Source of the DNA: CAYZJD01 sp964478455
Lineage (GTDB): Bacteria > Acidobacteriota > Terriglobia > Bryobacterales > Bryobacteraceae
Assembly: GCA_964478455.1 (NCBI GenBank)
Contig: CAYZJD010000008.1
Span: 1 to 30,082, forward strand
Direction: 5' to 3'
DNA length: 30,082 nucleotides
In this document: piece by piece, positions 1 to 9,001 of the stretch
How the letters are laid out: each line of letters begins with the position of its first letter
How positions within the stretch are numbered: position 1 is the stretch's first letter
Made by a program: the position numbers and the translations under genes
Notes under the pieces: generated by a model
What the model saw: only the letters and a program-made list of their open reading frames with translations
Told to the model about the DNA's origin: nothing
Database searches by the model: none

Positions 1-1
1 G

Positions 2-151
2 TACGGTCTCGTGGGCTCGGGCTCGACCGTCGGCGCGGGCAGTGTCGTGGTTCGTCCCATTCCGGAGGGGGCTGTGGCGGCGGGCAATCCCGCCCGTGTG
101 CTGGGCGAGAGCGCCGCTCGAGATGCAGCGGCCGGAGATGTCCGACAGTAG
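2..151 (+). CDS. Hexapeptide-repeat acyltransferase, C-terminal end (partial)
   Basis: The gene enters from the left edge, and only its last 49 codons and a TAG stop (149-151) are visible. The translation has a left-handed beta-helix pattern (GSGSTVGAGSVVVRPIPEG) followed by AAGNPARVLGE, the usual end of the coil in NeuD/LbH-type O- or N-acyltransferases. Such enzymes transfer acetyl groups from acetyl-CoA to sugars or sugar nucleotides in the cytoplasm. That suits the polysaccharide genes that follow. Substrate and true length cannot be told from the fragment. Confidence 0.8.
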   Translation, partial: YGLVGSGSTVGAGSVVVRPIPEGAVAAGNPARVLGESAARDAAAGDVRQ

Positions 152-325
152 CAGTCCGCCGGCTGTTTTCCATATATCCGTAGTAAAACACGCTGTTGCC
201 GGCGCCCTGCGTTATTGGGCACTCCCCGCAGGTCGCCTTCCCTGCAGATGACCGGATGCGCACCGGGTTACGCTCGTTACGGATAGTATGCTTCCGAGCA
301 AGGACGCACACGCGCGGGAGATTCT
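152..325. other. Convergent intergenic spacer
   Basis: This 174-base spacer separates the end of the acyltransferase (plus) from the end of the 1167-aa secreted protein (minus). It contains a weak inverted repeat (CTGCG...CGCAG, about 208-231) without a clear T-run. No gene, convincing terminator or RNA was seen. Confidence 0.4.
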
Positions 326-3300
326 TCAATTGGCAACCGGCGCCTGTGCATCGAAACGGATTGTTTGATTGGCGCTGTTCCGGTAGCGGATACGCCAGTG
401 CACAACCCTCCCTGGCAGTGCAGGAACCTCCGCTGCGCACCCCGACGCGCACGGGATGCCGCCGGAAACCTCTGAGGCGAAGAGGAACGGATTTGACTCG
501 TTCACGGTCGGGCTGGCCACCGAACAGGCCTCGCGGCGCGTGGTGCAGTAGTAACCGTCAGCGGGCCCGTTCTCCGCATAGCCGAAATCAATCACGATGT
601 TGTCGGCGCCCTGCGGAACGGAACTGACCGTGACCTTCATGCGCCGGAAGGTGCCCGGGTCAGCGCCCTTGGCTCCGATCGGAGGTACGCGCACCAACAG
701 GTAGTCCGGCCGCTCGTGCCGCGCCGTCGCCGTCACCAGCCAGTCGCCCCGAGGCAGAGCGTAGGCATTCTGAAACACGCTCTGGGCCTGGTAGCGCGGA
801 AACGGAAAGGCCAGAATACGCAAGTTCTCTGCCAAGTGCGACGTGCCAGTCGCGTCGATCTGCAGCACGCCCATGGTGGTCGGCGCCCTGTCCCCGACAC
901 AGATGTCTTTCCAAGGTAGCCAGGCGTCATAGAGTTGATTCGTCGAGTAGACGCCGGCGTGGCAGACTGACTCAGTGCGTCCCGGACAGTTGACATAGAT
1001 ATCCCCGGCAGCCGAGTCACCGCGGCACTCGCCAGCAGCATGCGCCACGCAATACGTGTACGGTGTTGAATCCGAGATGACAGAACCCGGCGAGGAAATG
1101 TCCCGCAGGATCCGATCGCCGCACGTTGCAAAGGTGGCGAAGTGCTTCCGGTGCAGGTTGCTGCCCGTAACCTTGTACACGTCGAACGTCCCGGCAACAG
1201 GCGCGTTGGCGCCGAAGGCCGGATGACCATTGGCGAATGGCTGCACATCATAGGCCAGCAGCTTACCGCGATCCCCGGCGCGGTACTGCGAGCGGTTCGC
1301 ATGGGACTCGTAGGCGGAACTGGTGTTCGTGGGAACCTGTGCCGCAAATGAAGCATCCCGCAGGATTCTGTGCGCCGGCGGCGTGTTGACCACGTTCGGG
1401 ATGTTCCCTTCCCCCACAAAGTAGCAAAGACCCTGGCTCCCGAACCGGCCTGAGCATCCTGCCAGTCCTCCGGCGTCGGAGATGACACCTTTCAGTTGCC
1501 CCGCGCCATGACTGCCAATGTAGTAGTGCCAGAGCACTTGGGGAGAGGCGTAACCTGAAGACTCATCGTACGAGCCCGAAGCAGGCGGGTAGGTGCCTGT
1601 GCCATTGGTGGCAGGGAACACCAGCATGTTCCCGTGCGGGTCTGCCTCGGAATTCCAGAGCACCGGAGAGATGAAGTAGTTCGAGTTGCTCAGCGGGTAG
1701 TACTTGGGAATTGCGTACAGCAGGCTGCCTCCCGGTATGGTCAGGGGCCGCGTATAGGGAGTGCCGCTGGCCGTGAAGCCGGACCCGGCGAGCATCTTCG
1801 CAGTGTTTAGGGAACCAGCGCGCCGCATGGTCCAGATGTGATTCACGTCGTCTTTGGAGACCAGTTCCAGCACCTCGTCTCCGGAACTGGGCTGAATCGT
1901 GCCGCTTCCATCCCCGTTGTATAGAAAGAGGTCGCCGGGTTCCGCCGGGATCGTAGCGTCTCCGGCGCCGCCAGGCTGAGGATCCGTCGGCTCGTAGCTG
2001 CCGTTGTTCATCAGGACCTCGAACTGCGTGTCTGCCGGCGCCAGGTCCGCTCCACCGGGCTTCTGCACTTTGACCACCCATGGGCCGCCCCAGAACTGTG
2101 AGCTGCTGGTGGAACTGCGGCTGGTCCCAATGCCGATCCATGGGCTTGTGTCCGGATTCACGGTCATTGAAACGCTGTGCAGGATGCCATACTTCAGGAG
2201 ACCCGTCTTTCCGACGAACATCGCAGCGACCACGTTCCCCTGACCCGACGAGCCCGGCGGAGGGGAGGCCGCCGGATCGAAGACCCCAAGAGCGCCCCCG
2301 AGGTCTTGCTGGGGGATGCACTGAAAGACGAGCTTTTGCTTCACCATGCCCCTGAGAGCGCAGCCGCCCACCAACGTTTGCCACTCACTGTCAAACGCCG
2401 CATCAAAAGCGTTCAGCACGTATTTGAGATGGTAACTCGAAGGCGTCAACGTGGTCCAGATGAAAGCCGGGTTCGCTTGTTCGCCACTGCCCGTATGTTC
2501 GGATTTCAGATCTCCGGTGATCCTGCCTCTCACCACGCGAACGGATGCAGAATCCAGGACGTAGAACTCCCTGCCATCCGAAGGACTGAAGATGATATCG
2601 GATCTGTTAGTACTTCCTGCAACCATGTTCGGTCCAAGCCAGTAGGAACGTCCTTTGGTCGCATCGAACGAAACGAACTGATTCGCACCGCGGGCAAAAC
2701 AGAGGTAATAGGTGGAGCCGTCTGCGTTGTCGGTAATCTCCTGCAACCCACACTGCATGTCGGTGGCGGAAGAATACGGAGTGAGCTCGAAGAATATCGT
2801 GCCGGAATAGCGGATCTCATCGATATTGATCGTGTACAAAGCGGACGACGTTCGCGGTTTGAACAGGAACCCCGTCGGCTTGTTGGCATTCACGTCTCCC
2901 CAACCTACCAAAGGAAATTCCGTTCCCCAGGTGTCGAAGAAGATGCCCGGAGAGGTGCTGGATCCGAAACCGTTGCAGTTGCCCTGGTACGCCGATGTGC
3001 TGCAAGTGGTCAGATCCACGGCTTTGCCCGGGCTGGCGCAGGTTGTGCCGTCGAGGGTCAGGCAAACATCGAGGTACTTGTCATCGCCCGTCGGGGACCC
3101 GGAGATTGACGCCTTCAAGTAAACGTTGACCTTAGCCAGGAAGCCATTCGGGTAGCCTGTCGAGTGCTCAGCGAAAAGCGGATCTCGGGAGCCGGCATTA
3201 TAACTGCCTGAGCAGCCTGTCAACGACCAATTCGTACCGGAGCACGCCGCCGGGGCGCGATTCGAAAATTGGCCCCCGGAATCCTTCCCGGAAGTGAGCT

Positions 3301-3829
3301 TATGGATAGCCGCGCCGGTCAGCGGGTCAATGAAGCTCTGGTGCCGGTCAGCATAGTCGAACGTTGAAAAGTTGTAGTAACCTTCCAGACCCGCCTCGTC
3401 GATGGCGGTGAAGGAGTCCGTCGCCGTGTTGCCCCAGGCGATGTTGGCCGTGACGAATATCCCCGTCGCGCTATCCGCGCCGCAGGTGATGCGGAAGTAA
3501 TGGAGCGTGTGCGCCTTGAGCGCCCGCGAGTAGCGCTTGCCATCCGCTGCTCTCTCGACGGCGCGCTTGCCAACGACAAAGACTCTCTCAAGCGCCGATC
3601 TCGATGCTTCGGCTCGCTCATCGGAGTTCGAGCCTGGAAAAAGCGTCGCATTTACGTCGTTGACGAGCGGCGAGTAGGTCTGCGACTCGCTCGCCTCGAC
3701 CGTACACGCGTTGAGATCCGGGGCGGTGTAGCGAAGCACCGCCTGGGTGTTCGTGACGCCGGTCACAGAAACGTTGCCGATAGCCCCGTGGAGGCAGAAG
3801 GCAATGAGAAGCACACTAAACTTCTTCAT
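326..3829 (-). CDS. Large secreted protein, 1167 aa, function unknown
   Basis: The start is the ATG at 3829-3827, preceded by GGAGAGG and overlapping the upstream stop as ATGA, so the two genes are probably translationally coupled. The frame stays open 140 codons further upstream, but that stretch lies out of frame over the neighbouring gene and is rejected. The product begins with a short signal peptide (MKKFSVLLIAFCLHGAIG). A fibronectin-III-like stretch follows (about residues 20-130), then a long beta-rich, Ser/Thr/Gly-rich body with many cysteines (for example CSGTNWSLTGCSGS). No enzyme motif was recognised. Phrases such as DPLTGAAIHKLTSG and HRILRD recall the 'TGxxIxRLT' pieces of Acidobacterial propeller proteins. 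It is probably a cell-surface or extracellular protein; a carbohydrate-active or adhesive role is inference from its place in a polysaccharide locus. Confidence 0.8.
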   Translation of the reverse strand: MKKFSVLLIAFCLHGAIGNVSVTGVTNTQAVLRYTAPDLNACTVEASESQTYSPLVNDVNATLFPGSNSDERAEASRSALERVFVVGKRAVERAADGKRYSRALKAHTLHYFRITCGADSATGIFVTANIAWGNTATDSFTAIDEAGLEGYYNFSTFDYADRHQSFIDPLTGAAIHKLTSGKDSGGQFSNRAPAACSGTNWSLTGCSGSYNAGSRDPLFAEHSTGYPNGFLAKVNVYLKASISGSPTGDDKYLDVCLTLDGTTCASPGKAVDLTTCSTSAYQGNCNGFGSSTSPGIFFDTWGTEFPLVGWGDVNANKPTGFLFKPRTSSALYTINIDEIRYSGTIFFELTPYSSATDMQCGLQEITDNADGSTYYLCFARGANQFVSFDATKGRSYWLGPNMVAGSTNRSDIIFSPSDGREFYVLDSASVRVVRGRITGDLKSEHTGSGEQANPAFIWTTLTPSSYHLKYVLNAFDAAFDSEWQTLVGGCALRGMVKQKLVFQCIPQQDLGGALGVFDPAASPPPGSSGQGNVVAAMFVGKTGLLKYGILHSVSMTVNPDTSPWIGIGTSRSSTSSSQFWGGPWVVKVQKPGGADLAPADTQFEVLMNNGSYEPTDPQPGGAGDATIPAEPGDLFLYNGDGSGTIQPSSGDEVLELVSKDDVNHIWTMRRAGSLNTAKMLAGSGFTASGTPYTRPLTIPGGSLLYAIPKYYPLSNSNYFISPVLWNSEADPHGNMLVFPATNGTGTYPPASGSYDESSGYASPQVLWHYYIGSHGAGQLKGVISDAGGLAGCSGRFGSQGLCYFVGEGNIPNVVNTPPAHRILRDASFAAQVPTNTSSAYESHANRSQYRAGDRGKLLAYDVQPFANGHPAFGANAPVAGTFDVYKVTGSNLHRKHFATFATCGDRILRDISSPGSVISDSTPYTYCVAHAAGECRGDSAAGDIYVNCPGRTESVCHAGVYSTNQLYDAWLPWKDICVGDRAPTTMGVLQIDATGTSHLAENLRILAFPFPRYQAQSVFQNAYALPRGDWLVTATARHERPDYLLVRVPPIGAKGADPGTFRRMKVTVSSVPQGADNIVIDFGYAENGPADGYYCTTRREACSVASPTVNESNPFLFASEVSGGIPCASGCAAEVPALPGRVVHWRIRYRNSANQTIRFDAQAPVAN

Positions 3830-5493
3830 CGGTCGGCCTCTCCATAGAATCCGTACCAGCGGATGCTCTTGGCCGCGGCCTCCAGCGTACGCACACCAAA
3901 CAGCGGACCGTACCCGTTGGCCGGCAGGGTCGTCGTGATCGAGCAGCGCGCGGTTCCGTCGATCCGGAAAACGTAAGTGGAGCCCGTATGCTCGATTTCC
4001 CAGGAGTGGGCGTTCGTGTCCGGAGCCACGGAAGAATCTGCCACCGTGCAAGTCCCGCTCTCGTTGCAGGTAACGCACTTGAAGGTGGCATCGGACGCCG
4101 AAGTGGAGTAGCGAAAGGCTGCTACCGAGTTCCAGATGGGGGTATCGGTGTCCAGTAAGGAGTTCCGCGTGAGACCGATCCACGTTCGAAGCCCGGCTGT
4201 GGCAAGCAGGCGACCCCTGGCCTCGAACAGCTCGTGGGTTTGGGACCACACGACGTTGGTCCCGCCAGCGCCGGCCTCGCTGTTTGTGGTGGCTGCCGTG
4301 GTGTATTCGTTATAGGCGGAATCGGTTGAGGTTGGAGTCCCTCCGCCAGCGAGAAGAGTGTTCGTGACAAACAGCCCAACTTCGGTATGGCCTCCGCCCC
4401 CCAGTCCCCTAGGGGTGGCATAATACCAGCGCCTGGTTGAGAAGCGAGGCACCGCGGTGCTACCGCCTCCGCCGCCCGAAATCGTCGTAGGCTCCCACCG
4501 TGAAGCGGTCGCGTTCCATACCAGTGCTTGGGCCCCCGAAGGAGCCGTGGAGGCCACGTCGCGCCCCTGGATCCGCACGACCGTTGTGGAGCCTGACGGC
4601 CCCGTGACGTCTCCACTGAGAGCGCTGCCGCTGCCGCCCGTCGTTTCCGTCCAGGTGTTAGCGGACGTGCATTGATAGACCTGGTTCGTGTCCGTCTTCA
4701 GATAGATCTGACCCGCGCTGCACGTGGAAGGCGGAGCGGCGGCGCCGCTCTGAAAGGTGCTTACCACAGCCGTGCTGACGGCCAGCGTGGTTTCGCCGCC
4801 CGCCTCTATCGCCGTCAAACCTGTTCCCGCCGCTATCGTCTTGGTGGAGAGAAACGCCCGCTTGTCAAATGTGGCCTGCTCCGGATCGAACTGGCCTGAG
4901 GTCACGGGCCAGGAGTTTGCGGGAATGCAATCGCTCGGAAACGTTGTTGCGCCGGCAAGCTTGATGCAGCCGGTACAGGTGACATCAGCATCCGGCAGGT
5001 TGTGCCCGGCGTAGATGACCCCATCCTTGCGCACGTAGATCTTCACCACCCCCGAGGCTGTCCCGGTGAGGTCCACTGTCGCACTCGATGTGAACTGAAA
5101 TGAGTTTCCTCCGAAGGCTACGTTGCACGGAGAGGCGGGAGCACAACCCGGGTTAATTGTCAGGCGAGTTGCCAAGGTACGTTCCACCCGTAGGACGTCA
5201 CCCTGCCCGACTCCGATGGAACCCCCGCCGCCTCCGCCGCCTTGAATCGCCCACGCGTCGTCTGAAACACAAGCGTACGTGTTCAGGCCGGCCGATGTGC
5301 TTGTGAGAAAGAAATACTCCCCGGTGGTGCAGCTCGCCGGCAGCACCGCGCCAGTGTGAACAGGCTTGGTCGCCGGCTGCCGGGAAAAATCGGGTTCGCG
5401 CACCTGGCTGGGCAAGTGGACTCGCGTCTGCGCCCACCCCCCTCCACCGCCCACAGCCGCAAGATAAACCGCTGCCACTACCTCTCGTACCAT
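3826..5493 (-). CDS. Secreted glycine-rich tail-fibre-like protein, 555 aa
   Basis: The ATG at 5493 is chosen because AGGGAAG lies 7 bases upstream and the protein then opens with a signal sequence (MVREVVAAVYLAAVGGGGGWAQ). A longer reading from 5664 has no secretory start. Two related Cys-containing modules are visible: residues about 45-81 (CTTGEYFFLTSTSAGLNTYAC...W) and 247-281 (CSAGQIYLKTDTNQVYQC...W), each followed by a Gly-rich linker. Residues 294-311 carry a GDVTGPSGSTTVV motif seen in phage-tail-like and bacterial surface proteins. The last 150 residues or so (TWIGLTR...FRIDG...FYGEAD) look like a lectin/LamG-like beta-sandwich of the phage tail-fibre kind. It overlaps the next gene by ATGA. 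It is likely extracellular; binding of a glycan or surface is inference. Confidence 0.82.
   Translation of the reverse strand: MVREVVAAVYLAAVGGGGGWAQTRVHLPSQVREPDFSRQPATKPVHTGAVLPASCTTGEYFFLTSTSAGLNTYACVSDDAWAIQGGGGGGGSIGVGQGDVLRVERTLATRLTINPGCAPASPCNVAFGGNSFQFTSSATVDLTGTASGVVKIYVRKDGVIYAGHNLPDADVTCTGCIKLAGATTFPSDCIPANSWPVTSGQFDPEQATFDKRAFLSTKTIAAGTGLTAIEAGGETTLAVSTAVVSTFQSGAAAPPSTCSAGQIYLKTDTNQVYQCTSANTWTETTGGSGSALSGDVTGPSGSTTVVRIQGRDVASTAPSGAQALVWNATASRWEPTTISGGGGGSTAVPRFSTRRWYYATPRGLGGGGHTEVGLFVTNTLLAGGGTPTSTDSAYNEYTTAATTNSEAGAGGTNVVWSQTHELFEARGRLLATAGLRTWIGLTRNSLLDTDTPIWNSVAAFRYSTSASDATFKCVTCNESGTCTVADSSVAPDTNAHSWEIEHTGSTYVFRIDGTARCSITTTLPANGYGPLFGVRTLEAAAKSIRWYGFYGEADR
4651..4755 (-). 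repeat. Second copy of duplicated Cys module
   Basis: Codes for residues about 247-281 of the 555-aa protein: GAAAPPSTCSAGQIYLKT, then VYQC and NTW. It pairs with the module coded at 5251-5361. Both are followed by a glycine-rich hinge, as in modular fibre proteins. Confidence 0.55.
5251..5361 (-). repeat. First copy of duplicated Cys module
   Basis: Codes for residues about 45-81 of the 555-aa protein: GAVLPASCTTGEYFFL followed by a C...W end and a Gly run. It aligns by eye with the module coded at 4651-4755 (both have C, a G-[EQ]-[YI] turn, a second C and a terminal W). The divergence suggests an old internal duplication. Confidence 0.55.
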
Positions 5494-5645
5494 AGAGTTG
5501 CTTCCCTCAGAAGAATTCGTTACCTGCCGCCTGTCAAGGCTGCCCGGTATCCACGGGGCACAAGCGACGAGCGTTGTCGACCGCTCACAGCAGAATATAC
5601 CACTCGGATAGAGACGGCTCCGGCACGTTAATTCTACAATGGCCC

Positions 5646-5651
5646 TATAAT
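5646..5651 (+). promoter_or_regulatory. Candidate -10 box (TATAAT) for the GT4 gene
   Basis: A perfect TATAAT lies 21 bases upstream of the GT4 start codon at 5673, in the only divergent gap between the secreted pair and the glycosyltransferase. It would give a very short leader of about 15 bases. No good -35 box was found at 16-18 bases, so the call rests on the -10 alone. A second candidate (TTGTCG at 5574, 16 bases, TATACC at 5596) is equally possible. Confidence 0.35.
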
Positions 5652-5672
5652 CATGGGGATACAATGAAGTGA

Positions 5673-6824
5673 ATGCCAGTGAATGATTCGTCCTCGCCCG
5701 CCAGAATCAGGCTCTTGTTTGCGATCGATTCCCTCAGTTCCATGGGCGGGACGGAGAGGCATCTGGCCGACCTCCTGGCACGGCTCGACCGCAAGCGATT
5801 CGATGTCCACGTGTTCTCGCTGGAAGCCAGCCACCGCCTCCAGGAACTGGCAGCCTTCTGCTCGTCCAAGGTTGCCTCAGTCAACCGACTTACTGATCCT
5901 CGGACCCTTGCTGAGATCCTCAGGCTGAGTGACTATCTGCGGGGCCGCCGAATCGACGTCGTCCAAACATTCCTGTTCAAAGCCTCCGTCATCGCCGTGC
6001 TCGCTGCTCGCTGGGTCCGCTGTCCGGTGGTCATAACCTCGCGCCGCAATCTCGGCTACTGGCACACGCCAGCCTTCCTGCGCGTCGTTCGCTTTCTGAA
6101 CCGTTTCACGACCCGGGTTCTCGCCAACTCCCTGGCTGTCAAGGGCCACACAGAGCGCACCGAGCGCCTCGCTCCCGAGAAGGTGGATGTGATCTACAAC
6201 GGCGTTGACCTGGCCCGCTATTCGCCTGGATGCGGGGACCCGGCCGTGGCCGCGTCTATCGGCATTCCGCCCACATCGCCTCTGGTAGGTGTGGTCGCCA
6301 ACCTGCGCCCTGTGAAGAACCTGCCTCTCTTTCTCCGTGCCGCCGCCTTGGTGGCGGAGGCAGTCCCGGAGGCCCGTTTCGTCCTCGTTGGTTCCGGGCC
6401 GCTGCGGCACGAACTCGGCCAACTGGGAGAAGAACTGGGCTTGGCCGGCAAAGTGTTCTTCTCCGACGAGAGGGGTGACGTCCCGGACTACCTTGCCCGC
6501 CTGTCTATCGGGTGCCTCCCCTCGCTCAGCGAGGGATTTCCCAACTCCGTGCTCGAGTATATGGCCGCCGGGCTCCCCGTGGTGGCAACCGACGCCGGCG
6601 GAACCGCCGAGGCCGTCGAACATGGAGTCACCGGCTACCTTGTCCGGAATCCCGATCCGTCAGCTTTCGCGGAACCCGTTATCCAGCTCCTCAAAGATGA
6701 AGCGAAACGAAGGGCCATGGGGCAGCGTTCGCTGGAGCGCTGCCGGAACCACTTCAGCCTCGAGCGCAGCGTCTGCGCGCACGAGGACTATTACATCTCG
6801 TTGCTTTCCCAGCACGTCCGCTGA
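5673..6824 (+). CDS. GT4 family glycosyltransferase, 383 aa
   Basis: This is a retaining GT-B glycosyltransferase of family 4, expected to move a sugar from a nucleotide donor to a lipid-linked acceptor at the cytoplasmic membrane. The N-terminal half has the acceptor-domain start LLFAIDSLSSMGGTERHLADLL. The C-terminal half has the donor-domain signatures VGVVANLRPVKN and SEGFPNSVLE at about 286-295, with both glutamates of the EX7E motif (E287, E295), then GLPVVATDAGG. Length is normal for GT4. The ATG at 5673 has only a weak ribosome site. It is transcribed away from the secreted pair and converges with the GT2 gene, 22 bases apart. Specificity cannot be read from sequence. Confidence 0.9.
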   Translation: MPVNDSSSPARIRLLFAIDSLSSMGGTERHLADLLARLDRKRFDVHVFSLEASHRLQELAAFCSSKVASVNRLTDPRTLAEILRLSDYLRGRRIDVVQTFLFKASVIAVLAARWVRCPVVITSRRNLGYWHTPAFLRVVRFLNRFTTRVLANSLAVKGHTERTERLAPEKVDVIYNGVDLARYSPGCGDPAVAASIGIPPTSPLVGVVANLRPVKNLPLFLRAAALVAEAVPEARFVLVGSGPLRHELGQLGEELGLAGKVFFSDERGDVPDYLARLSIGCLPSLSEGFPNSVLEYMAAGLPVVATDAGGTAEAVEHGVTGYLVRNPDPSAFAEPVIQLLKDEAKRRAMGQRSLERCRNHFSLERSVCAHEDYYISLLSQHVR

Positions 6825-6846
6825 AGAGACCTCGCGACGATCCCGT

Positions 6847-7836
6847 TTAGCCAGCCGCGCCGCCGACAGGTGTCGGGCGTTGTCGCCTCCTTCGGACAAG
6901 ATCCTGATGCCGGCGGCGCACGACGTCGGCAAGGCCAGGCCAGATGTTCAGGAGTACGACCACCAGAGCGCGGATGGGCGACCAGTTCTCTCGGTTCGCA
7001 GCGCGGTACCAGGACAGAGCCAGGCCGTACTCTCTTCTCTCCATGTGATCCCGCGCCCGAGCGTGCGCCAGGAACGCGCGATTCCGCCGTAGTTCCTTGA
7101 CCACCACGGAAGTCACCGCGTCGGCGCCCGGCAGCGCTTTGCGCAGTTTCTCCAATACCGCGATCGCAGCCTCAAACGGCGCCGTCGAATCCGCGGACAG
7201 ACTGTCCCCCCGAACCCGTCGGCGGCCCAGCGCTGCCTTCTGGAAGTCCGCCTTCACGCCCGCCCGCGCCAGCCGGATCCACAAGTCGAAATCTTCCGCT
7301 CTCCTGAACTCCTCATCAAAGAGACCCGCGTTCAACAATGCCGCCCGGCGCACCAACACACAAGAGGTCACCGGAACGCACCTGCCAGTGATAATCCCTT
7401 CCAGTGTCACCGGCCTGTGGGGCGGGAACAGCTCAAAGAAGCGGTGATTCGCCCAGACGCTCTCCCCGAACAGGACGCTGTCGCACCACAGCAAATCGAG
7501 TTCCGGGCGCTGGTCCAACACGCGCACCTGCTGCTCGAGAAACTGTGGAAGCCAGAGGTCATCCGCGTCGAGCAGCGCCACCAGCTCGCCACGGGCCGCC
7601 TGAATCCCGGTGTTGCGCGCGCCCGCCGGACCTCGGTTCTTCTGTTTGAGGTAGACGATGCCCGCTCGGTAGCGTTCCAGCACTCCTTCGAGCGCCGCCG
7701 TGTCCGGACAGCCATCGTTCACCACGATCACCTCAAAGTCCCGGTAAGTCTGGCCGAAAACCGACTCCAGCGCCTCTCCAATGCAGCTAGTCACGTTGTA
7801 GGCCGGAATGATGATGCTCACATGGGGGATGGACAC
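6847..7836 (-). CDS. GT2 family glycosyltransferase, 329 aa
   Basis: This is an inverting GT-A glycosyltransferase of family 2, soluble or membrane-associated. It has the N-terminal nucleotide-binding strand VSIIIPAYN, the metal/donor motif VVNDGCPDT, NRGPAGARNTGI and the DXD-type LLDADDLW near residue 93. The start is GTG at 7836, four bases after the stop of the upstream membrane GT2, so the two are surely cotranscribed. It contributes one sugar-transfer step to the polysaccharide; donor and linkage are unknown. Confidence 0.88.
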   Translation of the reverse strand: MSIPHVSIIIPAYNVTSCIGEALESVFGQTYRDFEVIVVNDGCPDTAALEGVLERYRAGIVYLKQKNRGPAGARNTGIQAARGELVALLDADDLWLPQFLEQQVRVLDQRPELDLLWCDSVLFGESVWANHRFFELFPPHRPVTLEGIITGRCVPVTSCVLVRRAALLNAGLFDEEFRRAEDFDLWIRLARAGVKADFQKAALGRRRVRGDSLSADSTAPFEAAIAVLEKLRKALPGADAVTSVVVKELRRNRAFLAHARARDHMERREYGLALSWYRAANRENWSPIRALVVVLLNIWPGLADVVRRRHQDLVRRRRQRPTPVGGAAG

Positions 7837-7840
7837 TCAC

Positions 7841-9001
7841 TCACTCCACTATCCGCTCGGGCGGTTCCATCACCTCCGCTGGACCCCACAGGGTCCGCGG
7901 GGGCGCCAAGGAAACCGCAGCCGCCAGCAACGCCGCCGCCATGAGCACGACAAACAGGCGCACGGCGGACGTCACCCGCTTGAGAGGAAATCCGCGCGGC
8001 AGCAGCGGATCCAGGATGGCGGTCCCGTAGAACGCGGCCTGGGCCCCCAGAGAGAAGGCGCGCCAAGGCTGTGGCAGCCAGAAGCTGGAAATCGCCATCG
8101 CCAGCAACGCCCACGGCATCATCAGGCGGGCCACCTTGGTGGACGCGAAGTGCAGCCACATGCGGTTTCGCGGCCCGAGCAGCTCCGGAAAGGCGGCCAG
8201 AAGCTGGTAATTCCCCGCCAGAGTGCGCAGTTTACGGCGAAACTCCGAGCGCACCGGCGCCGGGTAGTCGTACACGCGCGCCGATTCTTCGAAAATCAAC
8301 CGATAGCCCTGGAAGAAGGCCCTCAGCGGAAGGTGCACATCGTCCAGCAGCGTGCCTTTGGGAAGGGGAGCGGCCAGTTCACGACGCATGGCGTAGCAGG
8401 CCCCGGTGGCCCCGAACAGCGAGTCCAACCGGCTCAGGTTCTTCCGAATCCACTTTTCATACCGCCAATACGCGCCCGCCCCGGATTCCCCGGGCCCGGT
8501 CTCGATCAGGATCAGTTCACCGCTTACGACGCCCACGGAAGGATCGGCGAAGCAGGCGACCATGTTCCTTAGCGCCTCAGGATCCAGCCTCTGCCGCACG
8601 TCAGTGAACACCAGAATCTCCCCCTGCGCTTGGGCGATCCCGGCGTTCAGCGCCGCAGCCTTGCCGCCGCGCGCAACACGGAGCAGCTTCACCCCCTCAA
8701 CCGCGAATTCGGCGGCGATGTCGTCCGTCCCGTCGGTTGAGCCATCGGATACCACAAGAACCTCGAACAAGTCCCGAGGATAATCAAGCCGCAGGATGGA
8801 CGCCAGCTTCGCCCGCATCCAGGGCGCCCCGTTGTGCACAGCCATGATCAGGGACACGCGTTTTCGCACCGGAGCCTTATGCACCGGGCGTCCCCAGCGG
8901 CGGGCGGCCCAGTGCAGCAGCAACGGGTACAGCAGCACCGTGTATATCGCGAAGAGGAGCGAAGCGCCCCACACCGCCAGCGGCAGTAAGGCTGTGGTCA
9001 C
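7841..9001 (-). CDS. Membrane-anchored GT2 glycosyltransferase, 386 aa
   Basis: The start is taken as GTG at 9001, which overlaps the TGA of the upstream gene as GTGA. Readings that start further upstream would run deep into that gene. One N-terminal transmembrane helix (about 4-28) is followed by a GT2 domain: SLIMAVHNGAPWM, VSDGSTDGTDD, RGGKAAALNAGI, a DXD-like FTDVRQ, DDVHLPLRAFFQGYRL, and RRKLRTLAGNYQLL in place of the QXXRW region. Two or three more helices follow at the C-terminus. This layout resembles processive or polyprenyl-linked GT2 enzymes (IcaA/PgaC-like), which both polymerise and extrude. Whether it is processive is inference. Confidence 0.85.
   Translation of the reverse strand: MTTALLPLAVWGASLLFAIYTVLLYPLLLHWAARRWGRPVHKAPVRKRVSLIMAVHNGAPWMRAKLASILRLDYPRDLFEVLVVSDGSTDGTDDIAAEFAVEGVKLLRVARGGKAAALNAGIAQAQGEILVFTDVRQRLDPEALRNMVACFADPSVGVVSGELILIETGPGESGAGAYWRYEKWIRKNLSRLDSLFGATGACYAMRRELAAPLPKGTLLDDVHLPLRAFFQGYRLIFEESARVYDYPAPVRSEFRRKLRTLAGNYQLLAAFPELLGPRNRMWLHFASTKVARLMMPWALLAMAISSFWLPQPWRAFSLGAQAAFYGTAILDPLLPRGFPLKRVTSAVRLFVVLMAAALLAAAVSLAPPRTLWGPAEVMEPPERIVE

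Noticed and set aside
2177..3109. 310-codon plus-strand open frame
   Set aside because: Opposite strand of the large secreted protein gene; no motif or ribosome site.
3830..4249. 140-codon N-terminal extension of the 1167-aa protein
   Set aside because: It lies over the C-terminal domain of the 555-aa protein in another frame, and the signal peptide begins at 3829.
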